A stretch of DNA of 64,000 nucleotides. Origin: Rutstroemia sp. NJR-2017a BVV2 (Eukaryota; Ascomycota; Leotiomycetes; Helotiales; Rutstroemiaceae). Shown here one piece after another: positions 21,945 to 32,157 of the stretch (its first letter is position 1; each line of letters starts with the position of its first letter). The stretch is taken from positions 806,001 to 870,000 of the forward strand of contig NJPS01000011.1 in assembly GCA_002946415.1 (NCBI GenBank), read 5' to 3'. The notes beneath the pieces are model-generated. The model did not search any database. It was not told where the DNA came from and saw nothing but the letters and a program-made list of their open reading frames with translations. The position numbers and the translations under genes are program-made.

Positions 21945-23462
21945 ATGGATACATACCACGGTATCGTACGTACTCCTGCGGATGCGATTAAATTGTTCGA
22001 AGCCTGCCGGTTAGGTTTATTGCCACGAGTGCAGAGAAGGCTATCAGAGAAAGAGAGACAATCGATCAAGTCGGGATCAGTGTTTGTTTGGGACGAACGA
22101 GAAGCTGGCATGCGAAGATGGACGGACGGCAAATCATGGAGCGCAAGCAGAGTATCCGGAAGCTTCTTGACATATCGAGAGATGGAGGGCAAGAGAGGAG
22201 GAGGCCAATTCGTACCACCGCCAGTTTCGAGGATGGCGGGAAAGACACCTGATAGTGGAAAGGGAAGCGATGATGATCAGGATATGGACGGTGATGGACC
22301 TGATGGATACAGATACAAACCGGACGGATTGATGAAGCAATCTTTCAGCATTACTACATCAACTGGACAGCATCTTCATCTCATCAGCTACTTCTCGCGG
22401 CCGCACCCAAATGCTCCAGAGCTGATGCAGCCTACGAATGATCCTCAGCTTCGAGGCATTGTTCCCGTTAAGGGAATGTACCCTGAATCGACGGTTCACG
22501 AAGCCCAAGGACCGGCTGTCACAAGAGCGCCTATGCAACAAAGCCCATACATGCAACAACCACACCCACACATGCATCCATCGCAAAGAATGCCTTACGG
22601 TTACCCAGTACCCCAAGGAGGATATGCTTGGCCACCATCTCCTGTTTCAACCCCACCATACCAACACCACCCACACATATTCTCAGCACAACTTCCGCCC
22701 CCACCACCTGGATCAGTGCATGTATCTCCGTACCACAGCCAACCAGGACCTGCTCAACATCAATCACCGTATTCACAACCTCACTATAGCCCTCATCATC
22801 GACATATGCATATACCAACATCAATGGCTCAAGGACCACCTTCAGCGTACGATCGAGCGCCCCCACCATATCCAAACTCATCACTGCCTCCCCCGCCCCC
22901 TCACATGATAAACGGTGGCCCCCAACAAATCCATACAGCATATCAAACCAACCCCAGTCCTCGGTTAGAGCAGGCACGAATTGTGGCGGAGCAACAAGCA
23001 CAAATGGCGCAACGAGCTATGCAAAATAATTTGATTGATCCTCGCATCACCGGACAATCACCTCCAGCCCCACCAGCTGCTCCCGTCAATGGAGTTTCGA
23101 GAACTGCCACACCTCCACGACAAACATCCACCTCCCCACATCACACCCCTAAGAGCAATAAAGAAGCCACATCTCCAGGCAAGGATCACGGGTCGCCATC
23201 TATGAACGGCAACGGCGCTGCAACATCACAAGCTCAAACAATCCCAAGCATATCAAGTCTTGTTCATGCATCTGATTCCGTATCAGTCATCGCGGACAAC
23301 AAGAGCAACAGCAGCAATAACAGCCGAGCCGGTAGCAGCAGCCCTAAGGAGAAGAGAGCAGATGACGATCAAAAGGCTACAGATATTCCACATGAGAAGC
23401 TTAACATCGGAGGGGAAGATCAAAGAGCAATTAGGGTTTTGGATCGCAAGTTCATGATCTAG
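21945..23462 (+). CDS. reg1: WOPR-domain transcriptional master regulator (Sge1/Ryp1/Wor1/Reg1 type)
   Basis: An intronless 505-residue protein. The WOPR DNA-binding domain fills the N-terminus. The first half, about residues 4-90, reads YHGIVRTPADAIKLFEACRLG, then GSVFVWDEREAGMRRWTDGK and SGSFLTYREMEG. An acidic Gly/Asp linker follows (about 100-118), then the second half at about 119-152 (GYRYKPDGLMKQSFSITT, GQHLHLISYF). The remainder is a Pro/Gln/His/Tyr-rich low-complexity tail, usual for the family. The motifs match the Sge1/Ryp1 subfamily rather than the Gti1/Pac2 one. In ascomycetes these proteins control morphological switching, conidiation, secondary metabolism and virulence programmes, usually with autoregulation. 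The gene is isolated, with no neighbour closer than about 4.7 kb (apart from a doubtful small ORF). The symbol follows the Botrytis orthologue and is an orthology inference. Confidence 0.95.
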   Translation: MDTYHGIVRTPADAIKLFEACRLGLLPRVQRRLSEKERQSIKSGSVFVWDEREAGMRRWTDGKSWSASRVSGSFLTYREMEGKRGGGQFVPPPVSRMAGKTPDSGKGSDDDQDMDGDGPDGYRYKPDGLMKQSFSITTSTGQHLHLISYFSRPHPNAPELMQPTNDPQLRGIVPVKGMYPESTVHEAQGPAVTRAPMQQSPYMQQPHPHMHPSQRMPYGYPVPQGGYAWPPSPVSTPPYQHHPHIFSAQLPPPPPGSVHVSPYHSQPGPAQHQSPYSQPHYSPHHRHMHIPTSMAQGPPSAYDRAPPPYPNSSLPPPPPHMINGGPQQIHTAYQTNPSPRLEQARIVAEQQAQMAQRAMQNNLIDPRITGQSPPAPPAAPVNGVSRTATPPRQTSTSPHHTPKSNKEATSPGKDHGSPSMNGNGAATSQAQTIPSISSLVHASDSVSVIADNKSNSSNNSRAGSSSPKEKRADDDQKATDIPHEKLNIGGEDQRAIRVLDRKFMI

Positions 23463-24316
23463 ACGACAATGCGAATGGCGGGGGGGGAAAGGCAGGGAAG
23501 GTGGCTATTTGGTTTTACCGTTCGTCTACTTAATCGATCTGGGGTTCTGGCGTGCAAAAAAAGTATCATGGGATGGGATGGGATGAATAAGGATGGTATA
23601 TGGCAACGGAGTTCGGGGGTGGATGACACAGATCAGGAGTTTATTTTTGAATGCGTGTTTGATGTCAATCAATCAGACGTGTCTGGATGTGATGGATATT
23701 TTGTTTGTTTGCCCTTTGCTATTTTGGCTGGGCTTGGTTTTTTCTACTTTGATAAATGATATCCCATACTTTCGTTTCCTTTTTTCCCTTTTGTTTTACT
23801 TTGAATGGAAGAATATTACGGTATGGGGAGAGCACGAGATAACAAGAGGAGACGGGAGGGCACTAAGAGATAAGACAAGATGAGAATACAAAGCAGATGT
23901 TAAACTTCATTGTATGTATGTTATGTTATTTTCATGTATAAACTAGTTGCCGACGATTATCTGGAGCGATTGCTTGCGACAGGGGCAATTTTTTTTTTCA
24001 TTTTAAATTTAGCTTGGGAGAGATTAATTAATTGAATGGGATTGATTTACTGAGACACTTTTTACATTTGACATGTGGTTTACTGAACTTTGCGGTTGAA
24101 TTGTGGGATGACCGTTGAACCCTTAGGTGGGGGAGGGGAAGGGGGAAGCGAAAGGAATGAGTGGGGAAATGTAAGTAAGCCGGTTACAGTACAGTACGTT
24201 TAGTCATCCCACACTCCTACGAAGATATCCTGATACTCATTCACCAAGCTCAAAATATCAGCATCTTGGGATTAAGCTGCTGAGTTGATCTGTTTCAAAT
24301 GTAAGTTGAGATGTGG

Positions 24317-24331
24317 TGAGAGTGAGAGTGA

Positions 24332-24366
<35 letters not shown>

Positions 24367-24540
24367 AGAACTATTTTGAGACTGTGGTTGGTTGGGTTGG
24401 GTTGGGTTGGGCTTATGGATGGGTTTGAGGGGATGGGAGAGGGGAGGGGAGGGGGAGATGGGATTAGATTGGTTCGGTAGAGGGAGAGGGGGGAGAAGGT
24501 GAGAGAGGGGAGATGGGGGAAGAGGGAGGAGGTAGGTCGC
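24317..24540 (+). repeat. G-rich tract with (GAGGGT)n and (TTGGG)4, G-quadruplex-prone
   Basis: The plus strand shows GAGAGT/GAGGGT hexamers (24317-24369). Four GGG runs with TT loops follow at 24394-24411, then an almost pure purine stretch of G3-G6 runs to about 24540. The spacing satisfies the G3N1-7 quadruplex rule several times over. Confidence 0.85.
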
Positions 24541-24816
24541 TGAGTAGGCGAAGAAGTGAAGAAGTGAATGCACAGAATACAGAGAGGTAAACGGACAGCT
24601 GAGCAAGTGCATCGGCCACAGAGAGAGACAGAGCGAGAGATGGAGTGGGGGTTTGCAAATCGGCACCCCGTATCTGTCTATTCTTAGTGGTGTTGGTACC
24701 TTTGCTTTTATTTCGCTTCGGCGATTTGTTTCATTTATCTCACTTATGGGGGTGATTACATCTCGTGTTGCGGGGATAGACATGGGTGTGGATAGGGTTG
24801 GATGGCATGACAGAGT

Positions 24817-24881
24817 TTATTTTATTTGTTTATTTTTTATTTTATTATTTTATTATTATTGTTATTATTATTATTATTATA
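24817..24881. repeat. (TTA/TTATT)n A/T-rich microsatellite
   Basis: T/A-only run dominated by TTATT and TTA units. Confidence 0.85.
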
Positions 24882-25700
24882 TTCTCTGGTCGAGAAATGG
24901 GGATACACACAGATGGATTAGGACGTAGACGCGGATGTAGCCGATGGTGGATGGGGATTGGTCCCGAGGGTTTGGTTCAGTTTGATTTGGTTGGGGTTAG
25001 TCAGATTAGGTGGTTGGTTGGGCGAGTGAGACTTGGAAAAAGACGGGTGGATTTCATTACACATGTGTGGATATGTGTATGTAAGGGGCACAGGTCGAAG
25101 AAGGCGCTGCAGTTGTAGATACGCTGTGTATCCCGAGAAGCAGAATGAGCAGCGAAGGAACTTGGATAGCGATTGAGATTGAGGATTATTGGCGGGTAGA
25201 CTTCCGGCCACGGGTTTTCAGGCATATTTGCTGAAACGATGGAGTGCAGAGCAAAGTTGCTTCGTCACATATATGCATACAGATACGTCTGCCGTCAGCA
25301 TGCCATCGTGATAGGCAACGAATCGAGCCGAAAGGAGACGGGACAGGGGCAGGAAGATCAGTAGGTGGTGAAGATATCATAAGAAATGGTGAGTAAGAGA
25401 CGCCGGCTAGATGCGCGTCGGCCCACGTGCTGGTATGTCTACTTGGGCATGAGCGTGGGGAATGTAGATCGGGGAGGGGTGATTGAGGGCAACTGGCAGA
25501 GCAGTAGTGGATGGCGCTTGCATTGCAGAGTGCGTCTACGAGCAGAGAGTGTGCATGTGTGATATTGTGTATGCAATTATCAGTACTGCAAGAAGGGCAG
25601 AGAGAGATGAGGGTGTGGGTATGACTTCGAGAATGGGACAGTGCAAGGTCATTTCACTGGGGTAAATGGATACATAGCATGTGGCGCACCCTGCCTTTGA

Positions 25701-25730
25701 CTGTGCCTGTCCGTGCCTGTCCGTGCCTGT
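25701..25730. repeat. 10-nt tandem repeat
   Basis: Three copies of a GTGCCTGTCC-like unit. Confidence 0.85.
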
Positions 25731-28193
25731 GGGTAAATGTGATGTAATGTTTGGATAAAGTTTGGAAAGGGATGAGGGTATGATCAGAGCAAATGGGTTC
25801 CTTCTCTTGGTAGTCGGTAGCGATATCATCGCGTTTACAGTTAAGATCACTAAGGAAAGTGTGTGCCATGTGCGTGTCTGTTTATATTACCTTCCCCAGA
25901 TGAATGATCCTGGACAGAAAGGCTTCAGTGACGACGCTTAATCTGGCTTTATCAAAAGTGTGAGGTATGCGGTGAAGAGATGGCGTCGTGTTTCGCCCGT
26001 GGGGACGTATGTTAGTTGAACTTGCATAGGGAATAAATTCTACCACGAAGCGAGGTCGAAGTACAGGCATAGGCAGAACAATAGATTAGTGGGACAGGAA
26101 CCGCGAGAGCAAAGCGAAGTAAAGAAGAACGCAGTGAAAATTCTCCCTTTGCAAAAGAAAATACAGTCATGATGCCAACAAAAAGCTACATCATTGCCCA
26201 CCTATAGCTGTACCGTACCAACAAATTGGCCGACGAATAAGCATTCACGCAGCGGACCGGAACGGCCATAACCTGTCCGGGCCGTTTCATTTGTGTGAAG
26301 CCATATGGTTGGTTGAAGAAATACGAGATGCACGGATGCGGCGCGTCTAAATTTATGGTTATGGGATTGGCGAGAGGAAGGAAGGAGAGTAGCAAGCCTT
26401 GATTTTTGCATCTTCCGGTGGTTGTCTGGAGGTTGCAATGAAAAGGTGGCAAGGGCAAACAAAGTTTCTGTTGCGAGCGAGAAAAAGATAAGACAAAGCA
26501 CAAGGAATTGGTGGAAAATGAAAAGAAACGGGATAATGGTGGGTGGCTATTGCGTGGACTACCTCGATTTTCGGGAATAGGTAAGGGCTGCTTGATTTGT
26601 ATGACATACGGCAGACTTTGGGACGAACCTACCAATTGAAATTACTCTGCAATCAAGACATGCGAAGTACGAGGCTGATTTGGGGAAGTTCGCCATGAGA
26701 TTGGACATGCATTGGTGCAAATTGAAGAAAATTTCAACGTTAAAACAAACTTGAGCATGCGGGAATGCGGCGCTTAATTTCAACACGACGATGCGCGGCG
26801 CATTTATCCTTTGAGTGGTGAATGACACACATTTCGGAGCTTATTCCAAAAAGAGTTCGGTCCTTGTCCTCGGTGAGTGACAAGCGGGCGCTTGTCCAAG
26901 GTTAAACTTGCTTTAACTTCATAATTTGCCAGCCATGACCCGCTCATACATTGCAGTATTGATACAATAGTTGGAAGATCTTCGATAACCAATGGTTCTA
27001 CCTATGGGAAGTTCCCCGGGGTTTTCGGATGTCTCGACCGGCATTGAGAATAGCTGGGTCTCGAATTCTTCACAAACAGGAATCGAGTTGCACCCTGGAA
27101 AAGGTGTTGAGACTTCTGTTGGAAACATGTTGGTGATTCGTAATAGACTAACGGCACTTTCATGGGATGTATTTAGACTCGTGCATTATCACCAACAGTG
27201 GAAATGTACATAAATACATCGATGTAACATCAGGAACCGGAAATCTCCACACCATCCTAGTTTGGAAATTGAAGAAGCAAAAAGACACTGTACCCGGAGA
27301 AAATAATCAAAGATGAATAAATGAAAAATCGAAATAATAAAAAAGCAGAATAAATTATAAATGAATATTCATTAAAGAAGCGCGATTCCAACTTATCCAG
27401 GATTATGTGATGAAAGACTTCCCTCATCTACCAAATCGGATATCGCAAACATGCTCAAAAAGATTACCCATTCGTCCATCCAAGAATATGGATTTAAACA
27501 TGAAACAGACTCAGCGCCATTATCTCATGTCAGTAACGGAATCATCACCTTTTTGTAAGTAAGAACTTTACTTTATTTTTAATGTCAAGATGATGCTATT
27601 TGCGCCTCTCCCACCGTTTCTTGCCGTATCGCAACCTGGGGGCCAGGGGTATGCATGAGGAGGCTGAAGATAACATCTGGAGTTCGTGTATGCGTTGGGG
27701 AGGAGCAGTCGGAGGTGGAGTGCGACTGACGGTTGCAACGAGCTATTGTGTGTCCCCATGTTTCCACTATGTTGCGATACTGACCATGCTCATGAATAAG
27801 CAGCCTAGGCACGTCTTAGTAGTTTGACGGGCTGTGAAAGGGGTAGTAGATTGCGACGGATGGTGGAAAATTGCAAGGTGGCAATGCGTGCAAAATTGAG
27901 ATTTTGCTATAAGATAGGATGCTTGTCATCGTGTGCAGGTGATCACCTGTAGGTCCTAGCGAAGACAAATGTAACAAGAACTGCTATGATAATGCTATTT
28001 CTCTGGAGGTTAGTGAAAAGACGTTCATGGTTGTAGAGTTGCTGGTACTGCTCCTTGTCAGATTAGTTGAACCATGTTTACTATTCTTACAGTAGCTGGC
28101 TGAGGATCAGCCTCCACGAGATTTTTCACCTCGCACAAGGCCTTGTCGTAGGTCAAGTGTCTCCCTCACAACCATTTCAATCTTCCCAAACCC

Positions 28194-29817
28194 CTAACAA
28201 TCACATCTTCCAACCCATCTCGGGAATGTGACAATTTCCCTGATATTTGGCACACCTGTGAGATACCCCAAGAGTCTATCAAACCCTAGGCCAAATCCTC
28301 CATGAGGCACACTTCCCCATCGACGTAGATCGACATACCATTTCAGAGGGCCAAAGTCTTCGTGGTCTGCATTGCCTTGGACCATGCCATTCCTCTGCAT
28401 TGCGGAGATGAGATCTGGCAGTCTGTACTCACGCATGGATCCGCCAACTATTTCGCAGGTTTCGGGGACTATGAGGTCGAAACATTCTACGGTTCTTGAC
28501 TCCGAGGAAGGCGAAGGAAGCATGTAGAATGGCTTAATGGATTCAGGGTATGAAGTCACAAAGACGGGCAATCCTTTCCCGACCGTATCTGCAATGTAGC
28601 GTTCGTGTTCAGCTTGTAAACCGGATTCCCAAGTTGGAGAATGCTCAAAGGATTGTGAGCTTTTTTGCAAAATCTCAATGGCATCTGTGTAAGTAATTCG
28701 TGGCCAATGCTCGCTCATCATGCCTCGCCATCTTTGCTGCAAGTCTTCCGTCCGTTTGAGACTTTCTTCCTCAGTTTCTCCACTCCGCTTTCCTTCAAGG
28801 ATTTCTCGCCCTACCTGAGAATGATGGAGAGCTTTAACCATATCCCTGATCATATCCTCGACAAGATCCATAATATGGTCCATTTTTTCCACAAATGCGA
28901 CTTCTGCTTCCAGCATATAGAATTCACTCAGGTGTCTTGCGGTATCGCTCTTTTCTGCCCGAAATGTTGGTGAAAGTGTCCATACTTGTCCGACAGATTG
29001 GGCCAATGCCTCAAGATGCAATTGGCTTGACACCGTCAAGTATTTCGGCGACCTAAAAAAAGACCCATCGTCTCCATCTGTGGCCCGACCTTTCTGCGAA
29101 GTTCCCACTTCGAAGACTTCTCCAGCACCCTCACAATCAGATGATGTAATTATCGGGGGATGTGTTTGGACGAACTCTCGTTCGGCAAAGAATTTTGTGA
29201 TTTGCGCTATGGATTGCGACCGAAATCTAAGTAAAGCGGAATTGAAAGGCGTTCGTGTTCGTAAATGAGGAATGGTGCGCAAGTATTCGGGTGAATGATA
29301 CTTTTTCTGCAACGGGAACGTCTGTCACTCTAGGTCAGAAGTTGTCCTACAGTTCGCAGACATCGGAAACCTTACATACGGCAGGATCTGCATCACCTAT
29401 GACATCTACTTCAGCCACATGTAATTCATGACTTTGCGCTCTTGGATTCGGGGAAGGCTTCCATGATCCGCTAAGTCGTACGGCTGTACCGGTGGAGAGA
29501 CTACCGTACAATTAGGGATAGGTAACAGAAGTGCTGGCGTAGCAAGCAGACCTTTGAGCTTGCTCTGGAGTAAGCAGTGCTTGTAGGGGTTGGAGACTCG
29601 AACCATCTCCAATTGAAGCAAACGACCTTGTCTTTTGATTTCTAATGGATCGAATGAAGCCGTTGACAGTAATATCCTCCGGATTAATTGGAGGGCGCTC
29701 GAGTAGATTGGCAATGGAGGAAGGAGTGGACGCTTGCAATTGACTAGAAGTACTGAAAGCCCTCGCCCGAACTAGGGTTTGCCTGACACATTTTGCTAGG
29801 TATTGAGGGCGGACCAT
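28194..29817 (-). CDS. SLM5: Mitochondrial asparaginyl-tRNA synthetase
   Basis: A 504-residue class II aminoacyl-tRNA synthetase on the minus strand, in three exons: 29817-29552, 29500-29380 and 29321-28194. The introns are gtctgc...gtag (51 nt) and gtatgt...acag (58 nt). The start MVRPQYLAKCVRQTLVRARAF is a basic mitochondrial presequence (first residues quoted). An OB-fold anticodon-binding domain follows (ITVNGFIRSIRNQKTRSFASI, then TGTAVRLSGSW). The catalytic core has motif 2 around SPTFRAEKSDTARHLSEFYM, the EAEVAF strand and motif 3 GFGLGFDRLLGYLTGVPNIR. It ligates Asn to tRNA-Asn in the mitochondrial matrix. Without splicing the frame would lack the OB-fold. It is divergent from the PARG-like gene. 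Confidence 0.94.
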
Positions 29818-31048
29818 TCTTGGATATTCCAGTTAACGGCGCACATCAAAGTACTGTTCGTCTTGCTCGGGGTGGAAATATTTCCTGTCCCTGAAATTGT
29901 GTGACGAGAGATGGCACGAGCTAACCCTGTTCGGGTAATTATATCGCCGAACCGAAGCTTCCTCCTCCGTGAATGGAGCCGAGCCGTAGTCTGAATTCTT
30001 GCTTCACCCAATCTGTCCAATCTGTCAAAGTGTATAGTAATCATCAAATACAGCGACACAGCTCGATCCTCTCTACGACTCAATTGAAAGATGGACCATC
30101 AGTCATCTTGCTGACGCCCCTGACCTCCACGACTACGATGGACATATCCCTTTCTCTCATTTATGATTGCACATTCCTTAAATTGAGCCTCAAGCTCAAG
30201 CACTTATCCCTTTCCTCCTCCGTCGGTTCACTCAACGGGCATACCATGACACAGACCCACCAAACTGTCATTGAGAGTGCAACAACCTTTGGAACGTTCC
30301 ACGATAGTATATAGGGGGGCTTCTTTGCCGTCGCTGGTAAAGGAAATGTCAAGAATATGCACAGGCCATCCACGGTAGTTTCGCGGAAAAAAGGTTCAAC
30401 GCTTTGTCCCCCGTTTATCAACGGGAAAGTTATCCTTGCAGGATCTTATCGGATTGGGAAGTGATAATGTGATACATCTCTTCTCGCGAATCTGCTGTTC
30501 CACGGAAGAGTTCGATGAGAAGATCTTGCTGAACTCGAGTCCGGTAGCATGCAGGAGGCTTATTGCCATTTGGTAGGTAACATATTCTTCAGTTGGCTGG
30601 TGGTCTTTCTCCGGATTACATTTCGAGTTCCTTGCGTTTGGATCTTGAGATCACCAGAAATAGTCTACTGGAAGTGGAACATATTGGTATTTATATCGAT
30701 GCCTATATGAACCATATTACCGGTAGCCTATAGAATTGAGTGTTCAGATTGAGTTATGGAATGTAAGTGAATCGAACGATTCGCTTTTTGTTATTTCATT
30801 TCTCTGATTGTTTTTACTTTTTTGCATTTGCTTTTTCGGACACAAAGTATCTGAACCGGCCCCCAAACTTCTATATTTACCATTGCTTTCCCCCCTCTGA
30901 TCGAATCACCCAGACACGTCTTCTAAACCTACAGAAACATAAACGATACTGTACGGAAAACTACCCGGTCCTTGTTCATCATTCCTACGATTTCGACTAA
31001 GTCTTCTCAAAAAGCCTCTCGATCTTTCCAAGTATTGAGTAGCTCAGT
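29818..31048. promoter_or_regulatory. Divergent intergenic region, SLM5 / PARG-like gene
   Basis: 1.2 kb between divergent start codons. Overlapping open frames at 29796-30083 (-) and 29973-30314 (+) show no domain and look like chance. No specific site was identified. Confidence 0.45.
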
Positions 31049-32157
31049 ATGCCACCGGCGAAGTTGAAGCCTTCGGAGATTGCTGCAGAGGCTAAGAAGA
31101 CGTACATTCCTTATATCAGGCACACATTCACACAATGGCCGATAGTTTCCTATCTTTGCCATTCAGACTCTTTACAAGGTCAGCCTGTGCAGACACCAAG
31201 ACAATATACGTTCGGTAAGTTGACCAGCTGTGATCGAAGGAGCTTATGCTAATATACGGCAGCTTTCTTGGAGCGAGATGCAGTAGACTTGGCGCTGGAA
31301 TGGGCGAGCAGCGAACCTCGGCCAATACCAGTCATCATGCCAGCTCATGAAAAGCGTCCAGGCGGAGACTGGGAAGCTGGTGCGTCTAAGGCTGTGCGAA
31401 TTGATGTATACGATCTGACTTGCGCAATCTAGGTGTTATGCAACCAGAAGAGTGCTTGTGTAGACGTAGCACTTTATACGCGTCGCTTACAACCCCAGCA
31501 TCGGATAATTCAACCCCAAACAACTACCCCATACCTGATCGAGCGGGCATATTCTCGGAAAATGTTGGTTAGTATTCTGTGGGGACAAGGAGATGCTTCT
31601 ACTAACATGCCCAGTGGTTTTTCGTTCTGGGCCAGAAAAGTATCAGCCATGGTCTGAGTACAAGTGTAAGTTCATGAAAGCAACTATTGCCAAACCCCTG
31701 TTAATCGACTTCAGCTCTGCCCATAATCTCCGTTCCAACAGTCAAGCGCCCAAAACTTGATAGTTCGGGCAAGAAATACTCATTTAAGACAGAGCGCGAG
31801 CTGATGAAAGCCTCCATGAAAACTGCATTACGTATTGCCATCTTTTATCAATATGATAAGATCGTCATCGGGACATTCGGTTTAGGCCCAGGATTCAAAA
31901 ATCCACCGGAAGAAGTTGCAAATCTATGGCGGGAACTTCTGGTCCACGACAGCGAATTTAATGAACAGTTCTCGGCGGTCATCTTTGCTTTCGAACCATG
32001 CGAAGAGCAATCTTCGTCTTCGAGTTCCGGTGCAGCATCCTCTTCGAAAAGTTCCAGATCAACTGGGTCTAGCGGTAAACCTAGCTTTGCGCACGAGTTG
32101 GAGGTTTTCAAACAAACTTTTAAGCCAGCAAATATTCACGGTGCGTTCAAGACATGA
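31049..32157 (+). CDS. Divergent TIGR02452 / microbial-type PARG-like protein
   Basis: A 303-residue protein from five exons: 31049-31214, 31263-31379, 31433-31567, 31615-31665 and 31715-32157. All junctions have consensus GT/AG borders and keep frame. The family (DUF2263, microbial-type poly(ADP-ribose) glycohydrolase) has a macrodomain-like fold that binds ADP-ribose. Matching blocks are RPGGDWEAGVMQPEECLCRRS, YPIPDRAGIFSENVVVFR (start of block quoted), an AA-region replaced by SVPTVKRPKL, and MKTALRIAIFYQYDKIVIGTF followed by NPPEEVANLW. Canonical members have PGGG...QEE; here the third Gly is Asp and the Gln is Pro, although the two glutamates remain. The tail has a Ser-rich run after FAFEP. 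Activity on ADP-ribose is therefore uncertain. Confidence 0.82.

Larger units (their letters stand above)
23463..28193. other. Gene-free region downstream of the WOPR gene
   Basis: 4.7 kb without a convincing gene. It contains a strongly G-rich tract, an A/T-rich microsatellite and a 10-nt tandem repeat, listed separately. Open frames such as 24295-24783 (-) and 26186-26635 (-) are low-complexity or compositionally non-coding. Confidence 0.5.

Noticed and set aside
29581..29620. tRNA T-arm-like GGTTCGAGTCTCC on the minus strand
   Set aside because: It lies inside the asparaginyl-tRNA synthetase exon, and no acceptor or anticodon arm accompanies it.
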